From positions 372,001 through 436,000 of the forward strand of contig RCTD01000004.1 in the NCBI GenBank assembly GCA_014898415.1: DNA of 64,000 nt. Reading direction: 5' to 3'. A model generated the notes under the pieces. That model saw nothing but the letters and a program-made list of their open reading frames with translations, was not told the DNA's origin and did not search any database. This document shows, piece after piece, positions 36,905 through 49,552 of the stretch (its first letter is position 1; every line of letters starts with the position of its first letter). Source of the stretch: Stromatinia cepivora. Its lineage: Eukaryota > Ascomycota > Leotiomycetes > Helotiales > Sclerotiniaceae. Position numbers and translations under genes: made by a program.

Positions 36905-37740
36905 ATAGTAGATATAGAGGGAAGGATTTCATTTTATGTTGATGACCATTTAGATGTTGTTTAGGAAGTTTTAGATGAGATATGGAGCATATACCTAATC
37001 ATCTTTTGGTTAGATAATACAAGGACAAGTAAAGTAAGTGGTGGTCCCTCGATAGAACTTTGAGAGGTTAAAGTACGCGAGACCCATCAAAGTATTGAAT
37101 ATCTGCTCCCGATTTGAATATTAAAGCTTGGTAACTGAATTAAACCTTACCTAGATAGATAATGATTGTAACTGGAAAAGTTTGAATTTTTGATTCAAGG
37201 GTGTATATATATATATAGGTAAGGAATAGATAGGGAAATAATTAGGTAGTAACTAGGATAATGATTGGGAATAAGAAAGGTAAAATGACAAAATGACAAA
37301 ATGACCTCTTTTTGATTTAATTTGACATCTTGGTGCAATTTGGGCTGAGTTGTACATACTAAACATCTTGCTTTCTTGCACATGAATTCGCGACTTTCCT
37401 TTTCATGGTTGCCCATAGCAACTAATAACCCAAAACAGGTCTAAACAAATCAACCATTTACTAGGTAAATGATTGATTGATTGACCATTTGACCATTTGA
37501 CCATTTCACCATTTCACCATTTGACCAACCACAAGAAATCATTAAAACAATTTCATTTCAATCAACCCCCCAATAACTCATCCATACCCTTTACGTTTAT
37601 TAGCTATTACTTTACCATGAGTTAGCATCTATTTTGCAGTAATCATAACATAACAAAAGTTTTGTTTGTTTGTTTTTTTACAATTTTCGCAGTAGCATTT
37701 TAAAAACAATCCGTTTAATTGTATTATTATTGCTTTCATC
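36905..37740. promoter_or_regulatory. Upstream region of the GBD/FH3 gene with 8-bp iterations
   Basis: 836 bp. Contains three AAAATGAC-type iterations (about 37279-37304) and about five GACCATTT/CACCATTT octamers (37483-37526). An AT-rich stretch with T runs precedes the start codon at 37741. Confidence 0.45.
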
Positions 37741-40445
37741 ATGGCTACCAGTTTTCCTTACCCAGAATCGATACATTCCAAGCGCCCTAAGACAGCATCG
37801 GTATTGAAGGCATTTATTCATAAGCGCAACCCTTCTGAAAGATCAGCTCTTTCACCTACCACTTCACCAAATGACGTTTTTGTAGCTTCTCCAGCTTTCG
37901 AAGATATGCCATCGCCAACGGATTATACCCACCATCGCGCTCTTGCGGATATTCAACGAAATCAACAAACTTCTTCCATCTTGGCACCTTACACGACTTC
38001 TCAGCAAGAAGGATTACGACCAAAGACCGGCATAGGGGGTAAGGGATTGCACAAGAAAACATTGAGTGCAATGTCGCTCAAATCATTGGCAAGCCCGGTG
38101 AAGGATTATAATAAGGGAACATCAATTCGAGACAAGTCCCCTACAAAACCTAAAAAGACCAAGTCCTCGACAAGTCTTGTCGGTCTCCTTACGCGCCCGA
38201 GGTCGTCGAAGAATCTTAAGCTAGATGTAGAGCTGGCGCAACGGAATTCGAAAGATAAGGAGAACCAAACTCCGGAATTATCATCACCTGCCCCAGAATC
38301 CACAACGCGTTCTCCGCGACCACCGATATATTCACAATTCTCGAGTGAAATGTTTACAAAACAACCTCTAGGAGGAAAGTTTCTAGAGGATCAAATTGAC
38401 CTTTATACACCTGAGAATTATTCACCAAGTAAACAACGAAACTTCTACAATGGACCAAACACGCAACCGAGTCTTACAAGCCGAGAAGGTGGATCATCAC
38501 GGCCGCATTCCACATATTTACCCAGCAGCTTCAGTATCCAAGACATTCATAGGAAGATGAGCGGAGAAAACAAAAACAGATGCAGTGTTGACATTCCAAG
38601 ACGGCAGGTCTCACACGAAAAGAAACAGAGTTTTGATTTTCGAACTTCGATGGACTTAAGGCCAAGACCAAGCTTCCAACGATCGAGTACCGAAACATCA
38701 GTCGCATCCATTAAAACATCCAGCAGCACTCGAGGATCTCGAGTCATGGCAGCCGTTTCCAATTTCACGGCAAAGGCAAGAGGTGATAGTGGAGGACATA
38801 CTCCGGCACAAACACCGACTTCCGCGACCTTTGGGCCCGACAGACCCCTCCATGATAGAGATATCGACGCTGAGTTCGAAGCTATGTTGGACAGGCGGAA
38901 CATTCCAGAGCATCAACGAGGGAAGATGAGAAATCTTGCTAAATCGATGAAGAAAGATTTTATAAAACAAGATTGGGCTGAAACAGCCGCTGCGAAATCT
39001 GTTAGACCGACTAGTCATGGCAGCGACACAAGTGGTGAAAATGGAAAGAAGGAAGAAGCACAGGAAGTGAAGAAGAAGAAGAGACCAAGAAGTCGAACAT
39101 TTACTCTCTCCCGGTCAACCAGTAAGGAACGACCAGCAGACAAAGACAAGAAATCAGAAGGTATTGTGGGAAACAAGAAATCTACGGAGTCTTTAAATAG
39201 TGGAAGTAAATCACTTACTTCTGCTGGCGCTCAAGTAGCACAGAATTTGATCGCCAAGGCCAAGGGTCAAACACCAGATGATTTTGTTGCATATTTAAGA
39301 AAGGTCCAGAAACCAGAATTGGTAGAAGTTGGAAGGTTGCATAAACTCAGGCTTTTATTACGAAATGAGACGGTGGCTTGGACTGATAATTTCGTTCGTC
39401 AAGGTGGAATGGAAGAGATAGTGGGATTATTACATAGGACTATGGAAGTTGAATGGAGGTTTGTTGAACCATGTTGCTTTTTCAAGAGTATAATAGCTGA
39501 CATATATACAGAGAGGAGCATGAAGATGCCTTACTTCATGAGGTTTTGCTTTGCTTGAAAGCACTTTCAACCACGGCTTTGGCTCTTCAACATCTCAACA
39601 TTATTCAAAAGACTCTCTTCCCTGCACTGATTCACATGCTATTTGATGAAGAGAAAAAAGGGCCAGCGGAATTCACTACTCGAAACATTGTGACTTCGCT
39701 TCTATTTACTTACCTCAAATCCGCTACCCTTAGCGAGCGCGCAACCAGAGCACGATTTCTCCTCTCCTATCTTCGCGACCCAGAACCAAGCGAATCACAG
39801 CGCCCTGTTGATTTTGTCCTCGATATGCGTCGTCAACGCCCTTATCGTGTTTGGTGCAAAGAAGTAACTAACGTTACTAAAGAAGTTTTTTGGATCTTTC
39901 TTCACAATCTCAATGTTATCCCTCGTCCAGATTCGCGCCATGCTCCAGAACGGCACAATGATTTGCCTCCCGATCTTCCATATATGATCAAGCATTTCCC
40001 ACAAGAACTTCCTCCGGTTCCAGCTGCACCATATGTTGGTGGTGTTGAATGGGATGCAACTAATTATCTCGCATCTCACCTCGATATTGTCAATGGCTGC
40101 ATTGCATCCTTACCCACTCTCGAGGAACGTAACCAAGTCCGCGAGGAATTAAGAGTCTCCGGTTGGGAAAAATGTATGGGTTCTACTTTACGCTTATGCA
40201 AGGAGAAATTCTATGGTGGTGTTCATGCGGGATTGAGATGTTGGGTTGCCGCTGCAATTGAAGATGATTGGGAGACAAAAGATGTGAGATGTGGTCCTAG
40301 TGATGACAACAGAAGTCCAGTGCGAAAGAATGCCAGTCCAAACAAAGTAGCTGGTGCTCTGGTGGAAAGTACTCCTCCTAAGATTGATATGAAGTTGAGT
40401 TTTGCACAGAGTAGAGCTGATAATGGGGGAGATGCTTGGCTTTGA
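37741..40445 (+). CDS. GBD/FH3 (formin N-terminal-like) domain protein without FH1/FH2
   Basis: Exon 1 37741-39458, intron 39459-39511 (GTTTGT...CAG), exon 2 39512-40445; 883 residues. Residues 1 to ~480 are disordered and basic, rich in Ser/Thr/Pro/Lys with many SP/TP sites. From about 490 the sequence is helical: PDDFVAYLRKVQKPELVEV, RLLLRNETVAWTDNFVRQGG, HEDALLHEVLLCLKAL, then NIVTSLLFTYLKSA and SHLDIVNGCIASLPTLEERN. This is the Rho-GTPase-binding/FH3 armadillo module of diaphanous-type formins. No poly-Pro FH1 or actin-binding FH2 follows; the frame ends at 40445 and the next gene is on the other strand. It likely acts in polarity or cytokinesis by binding a Rho GTPase, without nucleating actin itself. 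Confidence 0.85.
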
Positions 40446-41919
40446 GGTTGGTAATGAGATGTCATCGGCATCTTCTTTAGCCACTAACATAGAGAATTGG
40501 GAGATAGAAAGGGGAAAAGTGAGGCCTAGTGGCTGATATGCTACTGCGAAGGGAGGGAAAGACGAAAGAATTTGCGAGATGAAGTTTCCACCTAGTCTTT
40601 TGATATAGTTGTACGACCTTGGTTTAATTGGTTGGAAGGGGCAAGGATTTGTTGGGTAAGGAAGGGAGGTGTGTTGGAGTAATTATTGATTGTTCTGGAT
40701 ACTTTGTGATTTGCCATTTCCTTTTCTCGGCCTCTTTTGAGGGGAAGGTTTCTTGTGGACAGGATTACTGTTTTGTGGTGGGAGGAAGTAAATGAAGATA
40801 TGCAGTAGGGGAGAATGGGAGAAGGGGCCAAGGGAAGTGGGGTCGACTGGAAGGAAAGAGAGAAAGATGACCTGGACGTTGATTGATGATGACTTTATGA
40901 TGAATGATTCAATGGTACCTTTTGCGTTTTGTATTCTTTTTTTTCCCCCGCGCGTAGCTTAGCATTTTCTCCTGTCCTGCTCTACTCTGTTTTTTGTTTT
41001 CCTTGATAACGTAACGAACTTGGATTACGAGTACACAGATAGGACTTGGGATAGTAGGTAGTATAGGATAGGAATATTATTTTATGATATGCAATTTTTT
41101 GGGTTGTGTGTGTGTGTATATGTATATGTGATATGTGACATGATATAATTATCTATAATAATTACAGTATTAAATAAATAAATAAATAGATTCTCTGCCC
41201 TTTATTTTCTCATGGGAAAATTTCTCTCTGCTTACTTATTTACTTATTTAACTACTTACTTACCTTACCTACCTATTTACTTAATTCCGAACAATAATAA
41301 ATAAAACAACATAGGATAGAATAGCACTAGTGAAAATGAAGTGAGGTTATTATATATATATATATATATACGTGATGTGATGTGATGTGATATGATGACT
41401 TGGGCGGGTTTATTGTTTGAATGAATAGATTGAATGGATTGAATGGATTAGATAAAGATAAAGATAAAGATAAATTGTAATTTTGAAAAGTTAATGGTTG
41501 AACTTGAATCAATGCATGCATGCATGCAATACCACCCAGTGTACGTTTTCTTTGAACTTACTCTTTGTGGCCCATTGATACCTACCGGCAGACAGTATCA
41601 ATAGAGGTCGAAGCGGTGACTTAGGGAAATCTTCATCCGCAAGCTGTAGGATATTGAATGGGAGTGAAATATATCTATTCTATTCATGTCAATTGATATC
41701 ACATACAATACGGGTAATCACGGTATTGATATAATTAGGTGAATTTTATTTATTCCTCTAAAAGCGCTTTGGGATCTCATCCCTTCGCTAAACCATGCGA
41801 TTCATATCGCATGGTAGACCTCGCTCAATACACCGGTGCGCTTTCATACGGACATAAAGCTTGGATCGATGTTATACAATAGTATGGCCTGAGCCTCCAC
41901 CGTATCTATTACAACCTTC
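40446..41919. other. Convergent 3' intergenic region
   Basis: 1.5 kb between converging stops. Contains TA, GATGT, GATAAA and TGCA short iterations near 41160-41525. No gene supported. Confidence 0.4.
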
Positions 41920-43181
41920 CTAGCCTTCCGCTCTCCATAATCCAAAGGAACCAGGACAGTTCTTCCACATCTTAATCGTACCGTCTTCACTACCCGTAGC
42001 ATATAATTTTCCGTCGGGAGAGAAACTGATGCTCCAGATTGGTCCATGATGACCTTTGTGGACATCTAATATTGTTAGTAAGATTTTCTTCAATTGGGAT
42101 AACCAAACATACCAAGTTCTTGATCAGAATCAAAATCATAGACCTTCGCCCATGTATCCTTAATTCCACCAGTGATGTATTTCCTTTGAAGGGGATGAAT
42201 CGCTACACTAGCAACTTCATAATTCAAGACAACTTTCTTGATAAGATTGTTTGCAGCTGGTCCACCATAGAAGTACAGAGTCTTACCCGCAGCAATCGAC
42301 AAAATAGGTAGTCCTCCACCAATATCTCCTGGTCCAGATGCAACGTTGCTAAACTCGCATGAACCAATATCACCATCTACCTTTTGTTCTTGAACAACGG
42401 ACTGTGAACGTAAATCCCACCATCTTATAACTTTATCATCTGCTGCCGTAACTATGATATTTGGATCCTGAGTCCAAACAACCGCCTTGATTGTGCCTTT
42501 GTGAACACCTGGGCCAATCTCGAAGCCATCATCTTGTGAAATGTTTTTAGTGTCGCTTCCATTCCCATTAGAAGCTGCACCATTTGCGCCGGAAGAATTG
42601 AGTTTCGCGAGGTCAAAAATGAAAAGTTTCTTATCAGTTCCTCCTGTCGCAAGAGTGGTACCTGATTCGGGAGGAAATGCGACAGCTCGAACAACATGCT
42701 GATGTTGGATAGTATAGAGAGTTTCTCCGGTGTAGGTATCCCAGACTTTCCTATACAAATCATTAGTGCCAGTCAATCAAATTGGCGCAAATCACCTACG
42801 CAGTGAAATCTGCCGAAGCAGTCGCAGCATATTTGGCATCCGGAGAAAGTCTAGCTTGATAAACTGCGCCTTTATGTCCAAAGAAAGTACCAATCCTAAA
42901 CCGTCAATTAGTTTCTTGTGGAGAAAAATCCCAGTTGTAACATACCAATCGCCATTAATACCACTTCTTAACATAGGGTTGTTATCTGACATAGTGAATT
43001 AGACATTTCCATGTTTCCAATACTCCGGACAATCATGTGCCATACCTTTACATGCTGATATCATGTAATACTCGTCATCCTTTCCATCCACGAAACCACA
43101 GAAGCTGATATGCGTAACAGGTCTTGAGTGACCATGGCATGTCAAAGGGACGTATTGCTTGGTATTCTCTGGCCCCGCCAT
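41920..43181 (-). CDS. STRAP-like WD40 protein (serine-threonine kinase receptor-associated protein)
   Basis: Five exons: 43181-43046, 42985-42946, 42895-42800, 42750-42113, 42065-41920; introns of 60, 50, 49 and 47 nt, all GT-AG; 351 residues, the usual length of STRAP/Unrip. All phases join to give continuous WD40 repeats: [99 protein letters not shown], and [20 protein letters not shown] with [11 protein letters not shown] at the end. A low-complexity loop ([15 protein letters not shown]) is inserted between blades 3 and 4. In animals STRAP/Unrip is part of the SMN complex and of TGF-beta signalling; in fungi it is a scaffold of less certain role. It diverges from the PLAA-like gene. Confidence 0.93.
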
Positions 43182-43943
43182 CTCTGTATGTATGAATTGA
43201 TGTATAAGATCTTGATATTGTACTAAAAAATGAAGATTGTGTTGTATTGTATGCTATTTTTTCGGGGGAAAGAGGGTTTGCTTTTTGTAGTCGCGGGTGG
43301 TGTATACTGTGCGTCGAAAGAGTGGGAGAGACCGCACTATGATGATGATGGATTTGAATGCTCTATGTATGTAAGAGGGAAAATGATTGATATTCAAGAA
43401 GATTCGTTAAAGTCGTTAATTTCGTAAGATATTGATTAAGAGGTGGAATGATTGATGAAGTTATCTCGAATGAGATTGAGATACTTGACAACTTCCTCAA
43501 TCTGAAAGGAAAGGGGGAAAGAAGCAAAGAAAAGGCTTGTTCGGGGGGATATTGTGATTGTTTCATGAGGTCAAGAATTAAGCTATTTATTTCCACTAAT
43601 ATCTTCAAGACCCATAAACATTTTTTGGAAATATAGTTAATCCGACTCCGGATAAGGAATCTAAATAGATGAATGAATATATCTGGAAATATAGTTAATC
43701 CGACTCCGGATAAGGAATCTCAATTGATTATGAGTGGTTGGTGATTGGTTAGCCTAACACTACAGGGTACTACACTAAGTATTACAACTATGCTATTACC
43801 CGCACATTGCTTAGTAGTTCACAGAGGGGCAATCTAAGGAAGCTTATAGTCAAACATGGAACTATAACAATAACAACCTCCCTTTATAATTCTGTTAATC
43901 CTGAAAAACAACACACATAATTTCAATCAATTAACTAGTAAAT
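43182..43943. promoter_or_regulatory. Divergent promoter of the two WD40 genes, with a duplicated 36-bp element
   Basis: 762 bp between divergent ATGs. A 36-bp sequence occurs twice in the same orientation (43627-43662 and 43685-43720), each with the core TCCGACTCCGGA. Confidence 0.55.
43627..43720. repeat. 36-bp direct repeat, two copies 22 bp apart
   Basis: The copies run GGAAATATAGTTAATCC... to ...GGATAAGGAATCT and are identical. Each holds an inverted arrangement ATCCG-ACTC-CGGAT, that is CCG-N4-CGG. Confidence 0.9.
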
Positions 43944-46405
43944 ATGACAGAATACAAGTTATCTGCATCTTTGGCAGGTCATGAAGATGATGTAAGTTAA
44001 TCATACAATACTCCACTCTCCAACAAGGTCAATCTGAATGTTTGGTGACAACAACATATACTGATATATTACTTTTCAATATAGGTTCGAGCTGTAGCTT
44101 TTCCATCTTCAAAAGCTATAGTTTCGGCATCTAGAGATGGAACAGTACGATTATGGAAACAACTTTCAGATAATCCACCAATATTCGATGCCACCATTTC
44201 CTCTCATGCAACAGCTTTTGTAAATACAGTCGCATATTTACCACCGAGCTCTCAATTTTCAGACGGTTTAGTCATATCCGGCGGAAAGGACACAGTTATT
44301 GAAGTTCGACAACCTTCGAAAAAACCAGAAGAAAATGCGGAAGCTCTACTTATAGGACATAGTCATAACATATGTGCTTTGGATGTGGACCCAGCTGGAC
44401 GATTTATAATCAGTGGAAGTTGGGATGCGGAAGCAAGAATATGGCCATTAGGAAAATGGGAGTGTGAATCTGTTCTAAGAGGACATGAGGGTAGTGTTTG
44501 GGCGGTTCTTGCTATAGATTCGGAAACTGTAATAACTGCTTGTGCGGATAAACTCATTAGAGTCTTTCATACTAGTGGCAAATTACTGCGGACTATTCGA
44601 GGAAGTGCAGATGTTGTTCGAGCTCTTTGCAGGTTACCCAAAGGTCATCCATCAGGGGCGGATTTCGCATCGGCAGGAAATGATGCTGTTATCAGATTGT
44701 GGACTCTTTCCGGTAAACAGGTGGCAGAATTGCATGGACATGAGAACTTCATCTATTCAATTGCCTCAACACCTTCTGGAGAGATCGTCAGTTCTGGTGA
44801 GGATCGAACTCTAAGAGTATGGAAAGATGGCCAATGTATCCAAACTATCACACATCCAGCAATTTCGGTCTGGGGTGTAGCTGTTTGTGGGGAAACTGGG
44901 GATATTGTATCGGGAGCAAGTGATAGAGTGGTGCGAGTCTTTACGAGAAATTCGGAGCATTTTGCAGATGCAGAGACAACAAAATTATTTGAAGATTCAG
45001 TGAAGGAATCATCAATACCTCAACAAGCACTACCAGAAGTTAACAAGGAGAAGCTTCCTGGACCGGAATTCCTTACCCAAAAGAGTGGCACCAAAGAAGG
45101 ACAAGTTCAGATGATTCGTGAGCTGAATGGAGCTGTCACTGCACATACCTGGTCTGGTGGTAAGTAATCTCTGGTACTCGATGTGGGGTTGTAAGTTAAT
45201 GATTTCTAGCGCAAGGCCAATGGATAAATGTAGGAACTGTGGTTGATGCTGTTGGAAGCAGTGGAAAAAAAGTCGAATACCTCGGAAAGGAGTATGATTT
45301 TGTTTTTGATGTTGATATTGAGGATGGCAAACCTCCTCTCAAGCTTCCTTATAACTTATCCCAGAATCCTTATGACGCCGCAACAAAATTCATCGCAAAT
45401 AATGAGCTTCCAGTAACCTACTTGGAGCAAGTAGCAAATTTCATCACAACTAATACCCAAGGAGCTACAATTGGTCAAACTCAAGAGAGTTCTGGACCGG
45501 ATGCATGGGGTAGCGATCAAAGATATAGACCAGGAGAGGGAGAGGGCTCAGCGCCTACAAATATCCCTCCACCGCCAAAGGTTCTCCCACAAAAAGAGTA
45601 TCTTTCAATCATTGTGGCTTCAGTACCCAAGATGCAAAAGAAGATTGAAGAAGTGAATAAGGCGTTGATTGCGAATGGTCAAAAAGGTATATCATTAAAT
45701 CCGGACGAGCTCGAAGTTCTTCAAGAACTTCGAAAACATCTCGAATCTACCGGCGCCACAAACACCTCTCAGTCTGTTATTGGAGGCCTCGATCTAGCTA
45801 TTAAACTCTCAACTCACTGGCCTTATAAGGACCGACTCGCTGGACTCGATCTCTTACGTCTCCTAGCCATTGCCCCCAAGACCGCAAATTATCGTAGTTC
45901 CGGCGGCTGGAACATAATCGACGTTTTTTCACAAGCCGCTTTAGAGACTTCACCTCCATCCGAAAATCACATCATGATGTCCGTTCGTGGTTTTGCCAAC
46001 CTTTTTGATTCTACTGAAGGTCGTCAATTAGCCCAAGATAATTTCGAAAAAGTCCACATCTTTATGAAGGAAGCTATTAAGACCTCTACTAATAGAAATT
46101 TGTTGGTAGCTGCTACAACTGTTTATATCAATTATGCAGTATTGTTTAATGAAAAGGACCCGGATTTCGAACAAGTTCTTGCAGTGTTGGATGCTGTTAC
46201 GAGTATCTTGAAGACGCAGGTGGATAGTGAGGTGGTCTACAGAGGATTGGTAGGATTAGGGACATTGTTAAGTGTAGGAGAGGAAATTCGAGAGGCAGGG
46301 AAGGATGTCTATGGGGTTTTGGGAGTTGTAGATGCTTGTGTGAAGAAGGCTAGTGATCCTCGGGTAAAGAGTGTGGGGAAGGAAATTCGAAAGTTACTTG
46401 CGTAG
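43944..46405 (+). CDS. PLAA/Doa1 (Ufd3/Lub1)-like WD40-PFU-PUL protein
   Basis: Ubiquitin-binding cofactor of the Cdc48/p97 ATPase, acting in ubiquitin recycling and degradation. Exon 1 43944-43991 (16 codons), intron 43992-44084 (GTAAGT...ATAG), exon 2 44085-45159, intron 45160-45209 (GTAAGT...CTAG), exon 3 45210-46405; 772 residues. WD40 repeats cover residues 1 to ~300 (LAGHEDDVRAVAFPSSKAIV, ISGSWDAEARIWPLG, LRGHEGSVWAVLAID, LHGHENFIYSIASTPSGEIV). The PFU ubiquitin-binding domain is at about 355-460 (WINVGTVVDAVGSSGKKVEY ... PYDAATKFIANNELP). The armadillo-like PUL domain, which binds the Cdc48 tail, runs from about 500 to the end. The microexon-like exon 1 is supported by the HEDD-VRAVAF WD40 continuity. 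Confidence 0.95.
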
Positions 46406-47666
46406 TTGCATAAGGGGCTAGAATTGGCAGCTAGAATTGGCGAGGAGAAAGGAGATTGTTGGGTTGCGAACTTGGCACAAAGCACGAAAATAATGATTAC
46501 ATGAACGAAACGAAATGAAATAAAGATATTTGAAGCATGCATAGCTGGGTATTTTTTTCTTCGTAGCCCCTTTAGCTCGTTAGCCTGTAACCTTTTAAGC
46601 TCTTTGGCTCTTTTACATCAGCGCATGCGTTAGATATCTTATCATATTATGTATAAATGCATACATCTTTAATGCGGGATCTGGTGTATAATTACCTTTC
46701 TTTCTTTCTTTCTTTCTGAGTTGGATGTTGATGGTGATGGTGATGAGTTGACGAGTCGATGATGGTAAAATTTCATTGTGAATCGTGTAATGAATTCATT
46801 CATTTACAAATATCCTAGTCCTACAGAAGAAAAGAAGAAAAGAAGAAAAGAAGAAAAGAAGAAAAGAAGAAAAGAAGAAACCACCAACCCCAACTCCAAA
46901 GAAGAAAAAAATTATTCAGAGGAAAGTGGAAAGTAGAAAGTAGAAGGTGGAAAGTAGAAAGTGGAAAGTAGAAGGTGGAAAGTGGAAAGTGGAAAGTGGA
47001 AAGTGGAAAGTGGAAAGTAGAAGGTGGAAAGTGGAAAGTGGAAAGTGGAAAATATGAAGATAATTGAATTGAATTGAATTGAATTGAATTGAATTGAATT
47101 GAATTGAATTGAATTGAATTGGGGTATGTATATATGTATGTGAGGGTATAAGGGGGGAGGGTATTAATTAATCATTCTCATCCTTGTTCTCATCCTCATC
47201 CTTATTCTTTCTTTCTTCTTTCATTCTCATCCATTCGTCATTCCGCTTTCATAACGCCCGCCTGCCTGCCTGCCTCTGTCTGTCTGCTAGCTAGCTAGCT
47301 AGTTCATAAAATAAAATAAAATAAAATAAAATAAAATAAATGAATAAAATGAATGAATATTCCATTCCTTTATTTCTGGAAAAAATTGAAAGATTTTGAG
47401 AGATTTTCAGACTCGTGAGTTTGTGGTGTGGGGGTTCATCCATTTCGATATTCCTCCCTCCTAGCTCTTCTTTCACTTGAAGAGTTTCCAAATCTCGCAG
47501 ATTCGATCCGATACCATCCAATCCATAGGTCGGTTATGAAATTATGCCGTTTGTTTCGTGTTTCATCCACATCATATCATATCCTATCTACATTCCCCCT
47601 CTCTCCTCCTCATCCCATTATCCTCTTATCCTCTTAGCCCCTAATATCCATCCCTCCTCCTCTCCC
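46406..47666. repeat. Convergent 3' region packed with short tandem repeats
   Basis: Contains GAAGAAAA octamers (46826-46880), degenerate GGAAAGT heptamers (46920-47049), perfect (GAATT)11 (47066-47120), CT-rich sequence, CCTG and CTAG runs (47260-47302), and an (AAAAT) run (about 47306-47340). No gene supported. Confidence 0.7.
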
Positions 47667-48667
47667 TCACAACAATACCCACATCGCTACACCCAATACC
47701 GCCGCCAAACTCCCCGCCCACATGGATCGACTGGGCGATGCGCCAGATGTCCCTGGTGCTTGTGCGTCGTTGATGGTGTAGACGTTGGCGAAGGAGATGT
47801 CGGAGGAATTGAAACAGTTGGAACTGTTTACTTCGGCTACGTCTTCGGGGTTTGCGAAGGTTATGTCGACGCACTTTGGGGGTGTTAAGATTTTTTTCGT
47901 TTTTTTAATGGTTGGGGGAAGGGAAATGAATGGAGGAAAGAAGGGAGGAAGAAGGAATGAACAAAATCCCATACATACCGAATAAAGAGCCGCCCCATGA
48001 ATCGCCGTCTCCACCACCTGAATCGTCGCATTATCCCCCACGTTAACCGTCGTATTAGCCGGCAACGGTACCTGCGGCAAACAAAACGTTCCTGGGTAGG
48101 GATTCTTGCTCGGGCCTATGATTTGCATGACGGATATCATGGGGAATGACATGTTTCGGGGACCGTTATCGGGACCATCGGTACCGAATCCGAGGTTCAT
48201 GTAGAAGAAAGCTGTGGCGTGGCCTGGGAACCAACCGGGTTGAACGGCGATGGCGCCTCCGTAGATGGGCCAGAGGGTTCGGTTGGTGGTGGTAGGCATG
48301 CCGCCGCCTAGGTGGGTTAGTGAGAGGGAGGGGGAGGGAGGAGGGTTAGAGGGGAAAGGAGAAGGGAAGGTAGGAGATGTAGATGGATGGAAGAATTCGA
48401 TATATGAATAGCTCAGAAAACAAACTATCCATCTACGCAAATTCAATACACCAAATTCCCACAAAACCACCCCAACTCAAGCAAAAAGCTTCAAATGTAG
48501 AAAAGAAAAGTCTACTCACAAGGATACATCCATTGCATTCCATAAGGAAAAGTATCATTCGTAATCAAATTATCTCCTCTCCATCCCGGATATGTAATCA
48601 CCGTATGTGCCTGCACTAACGCACTCGTCGCTATCGCAAGAAGGGTTAATATTCTCGTCGTAAACAT
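47667..48667 (-). CDS. BIM1/X325 LPMO-like copper-binding GPI-anchored protein
   Basis: Exon 1 48667-48520, intron 48519-48308 (212 nt, GTGAGT...CTAG), exon 2 48307-47979, intron 47978-47874 (GTATGT...AAAG), exon 3 47873-47667; 227 residues. The signal peptide ends at ALVQA, so the mature chain starts with H21 (HTVITYPGWRGDN). An N-terminal His is the first ligand of the LPMO-type copper histidine brace, and a second candidate His is H79 in GWFPGHATAF. The short protein with conserved Cys residues (MYPCGGMP, PGTFCLPQ, CVDITF, NSSNCFN) fits the X325/BIM1 family, which binds copper but is not known to cleave polysaccharides; Cryptococcus Bim1 helps copper uptake. The C-terminus (SPSRSMWAGSLAAVLGVAMW) is a GPI-anchor signal. 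Several N-glycosylation sites are present. Confidence 0.9.
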
Positions 48668-49552
48668 GTTGGTTATGTATGTGATGTTGTTGAAAGATGT
48701 GTGTAACACCGAGTCGAAGGATAAAATTTGAGATCTTCGAGAACTGGGTATTTGTCGTGTATGAGTTTTCGGATATTGCAATCAAGCGTTTAACTCTCTC
48801 GTTCTCTCGCTCTTTTTTGCGAAGAATACAATTATCAGAACATCACTAGATGAAAGAGTTCCTTGGACGTTGAGAGTGAAAATTGCGCAAAGATCAGAAA
48901 TACGTTAACATGAGGCAAAGCAAAAAGTCTCATTTCTCGGCCGGGCCACACTTGGACTCGCAGAGTATTTGAATAATCGAAGCAAGCATTGATAATTCGC
49001 GCTGACAATGCCTGACGAGATGTGTCGATGTTGTTGCATATGCTGATTTTCCAAGGGGGCGTTAAAGTGCATGGCCAATTAAATATGAGAAGAGGTAAGT
49101 GATATGGACTATGTATGCATGAGAGACGGAAGAGTTATACTTGGTTTGGAATAGTAAGAGTTGAACTTTCAATATTGGGAGTGATGAGCTGCATTGATTT
49201 GTCGATTGAGTCTATGCAGATGGATGTGGGAATATGGTATGGGTGCTGTGCATTGGCCATTGATTGGCTGTGGGGTGATAGGTTGATGTGCCGTGGGAGT
49301 GAAAAACAGGGGGGTTCGGGCTAATGGTAGATTTGATGTAAGCGCCCGGATAGAGTTGAGGAAGGGTTGTATGGATTATGGATTATTTGAATGCGAATAG
49401 GAATCCTTCATTCTTGAAGGGAAAATGGATCGGGATTTTGTAAGGAATATTGTGCATAAGGAAAGCAGGTACAAAAGGCATTAATATGGGAGTTTTACTG
49501 GTATGTGTGAGTTAGAAGATAATGGAAAGAGATGCCGACAGATAATCATGTT

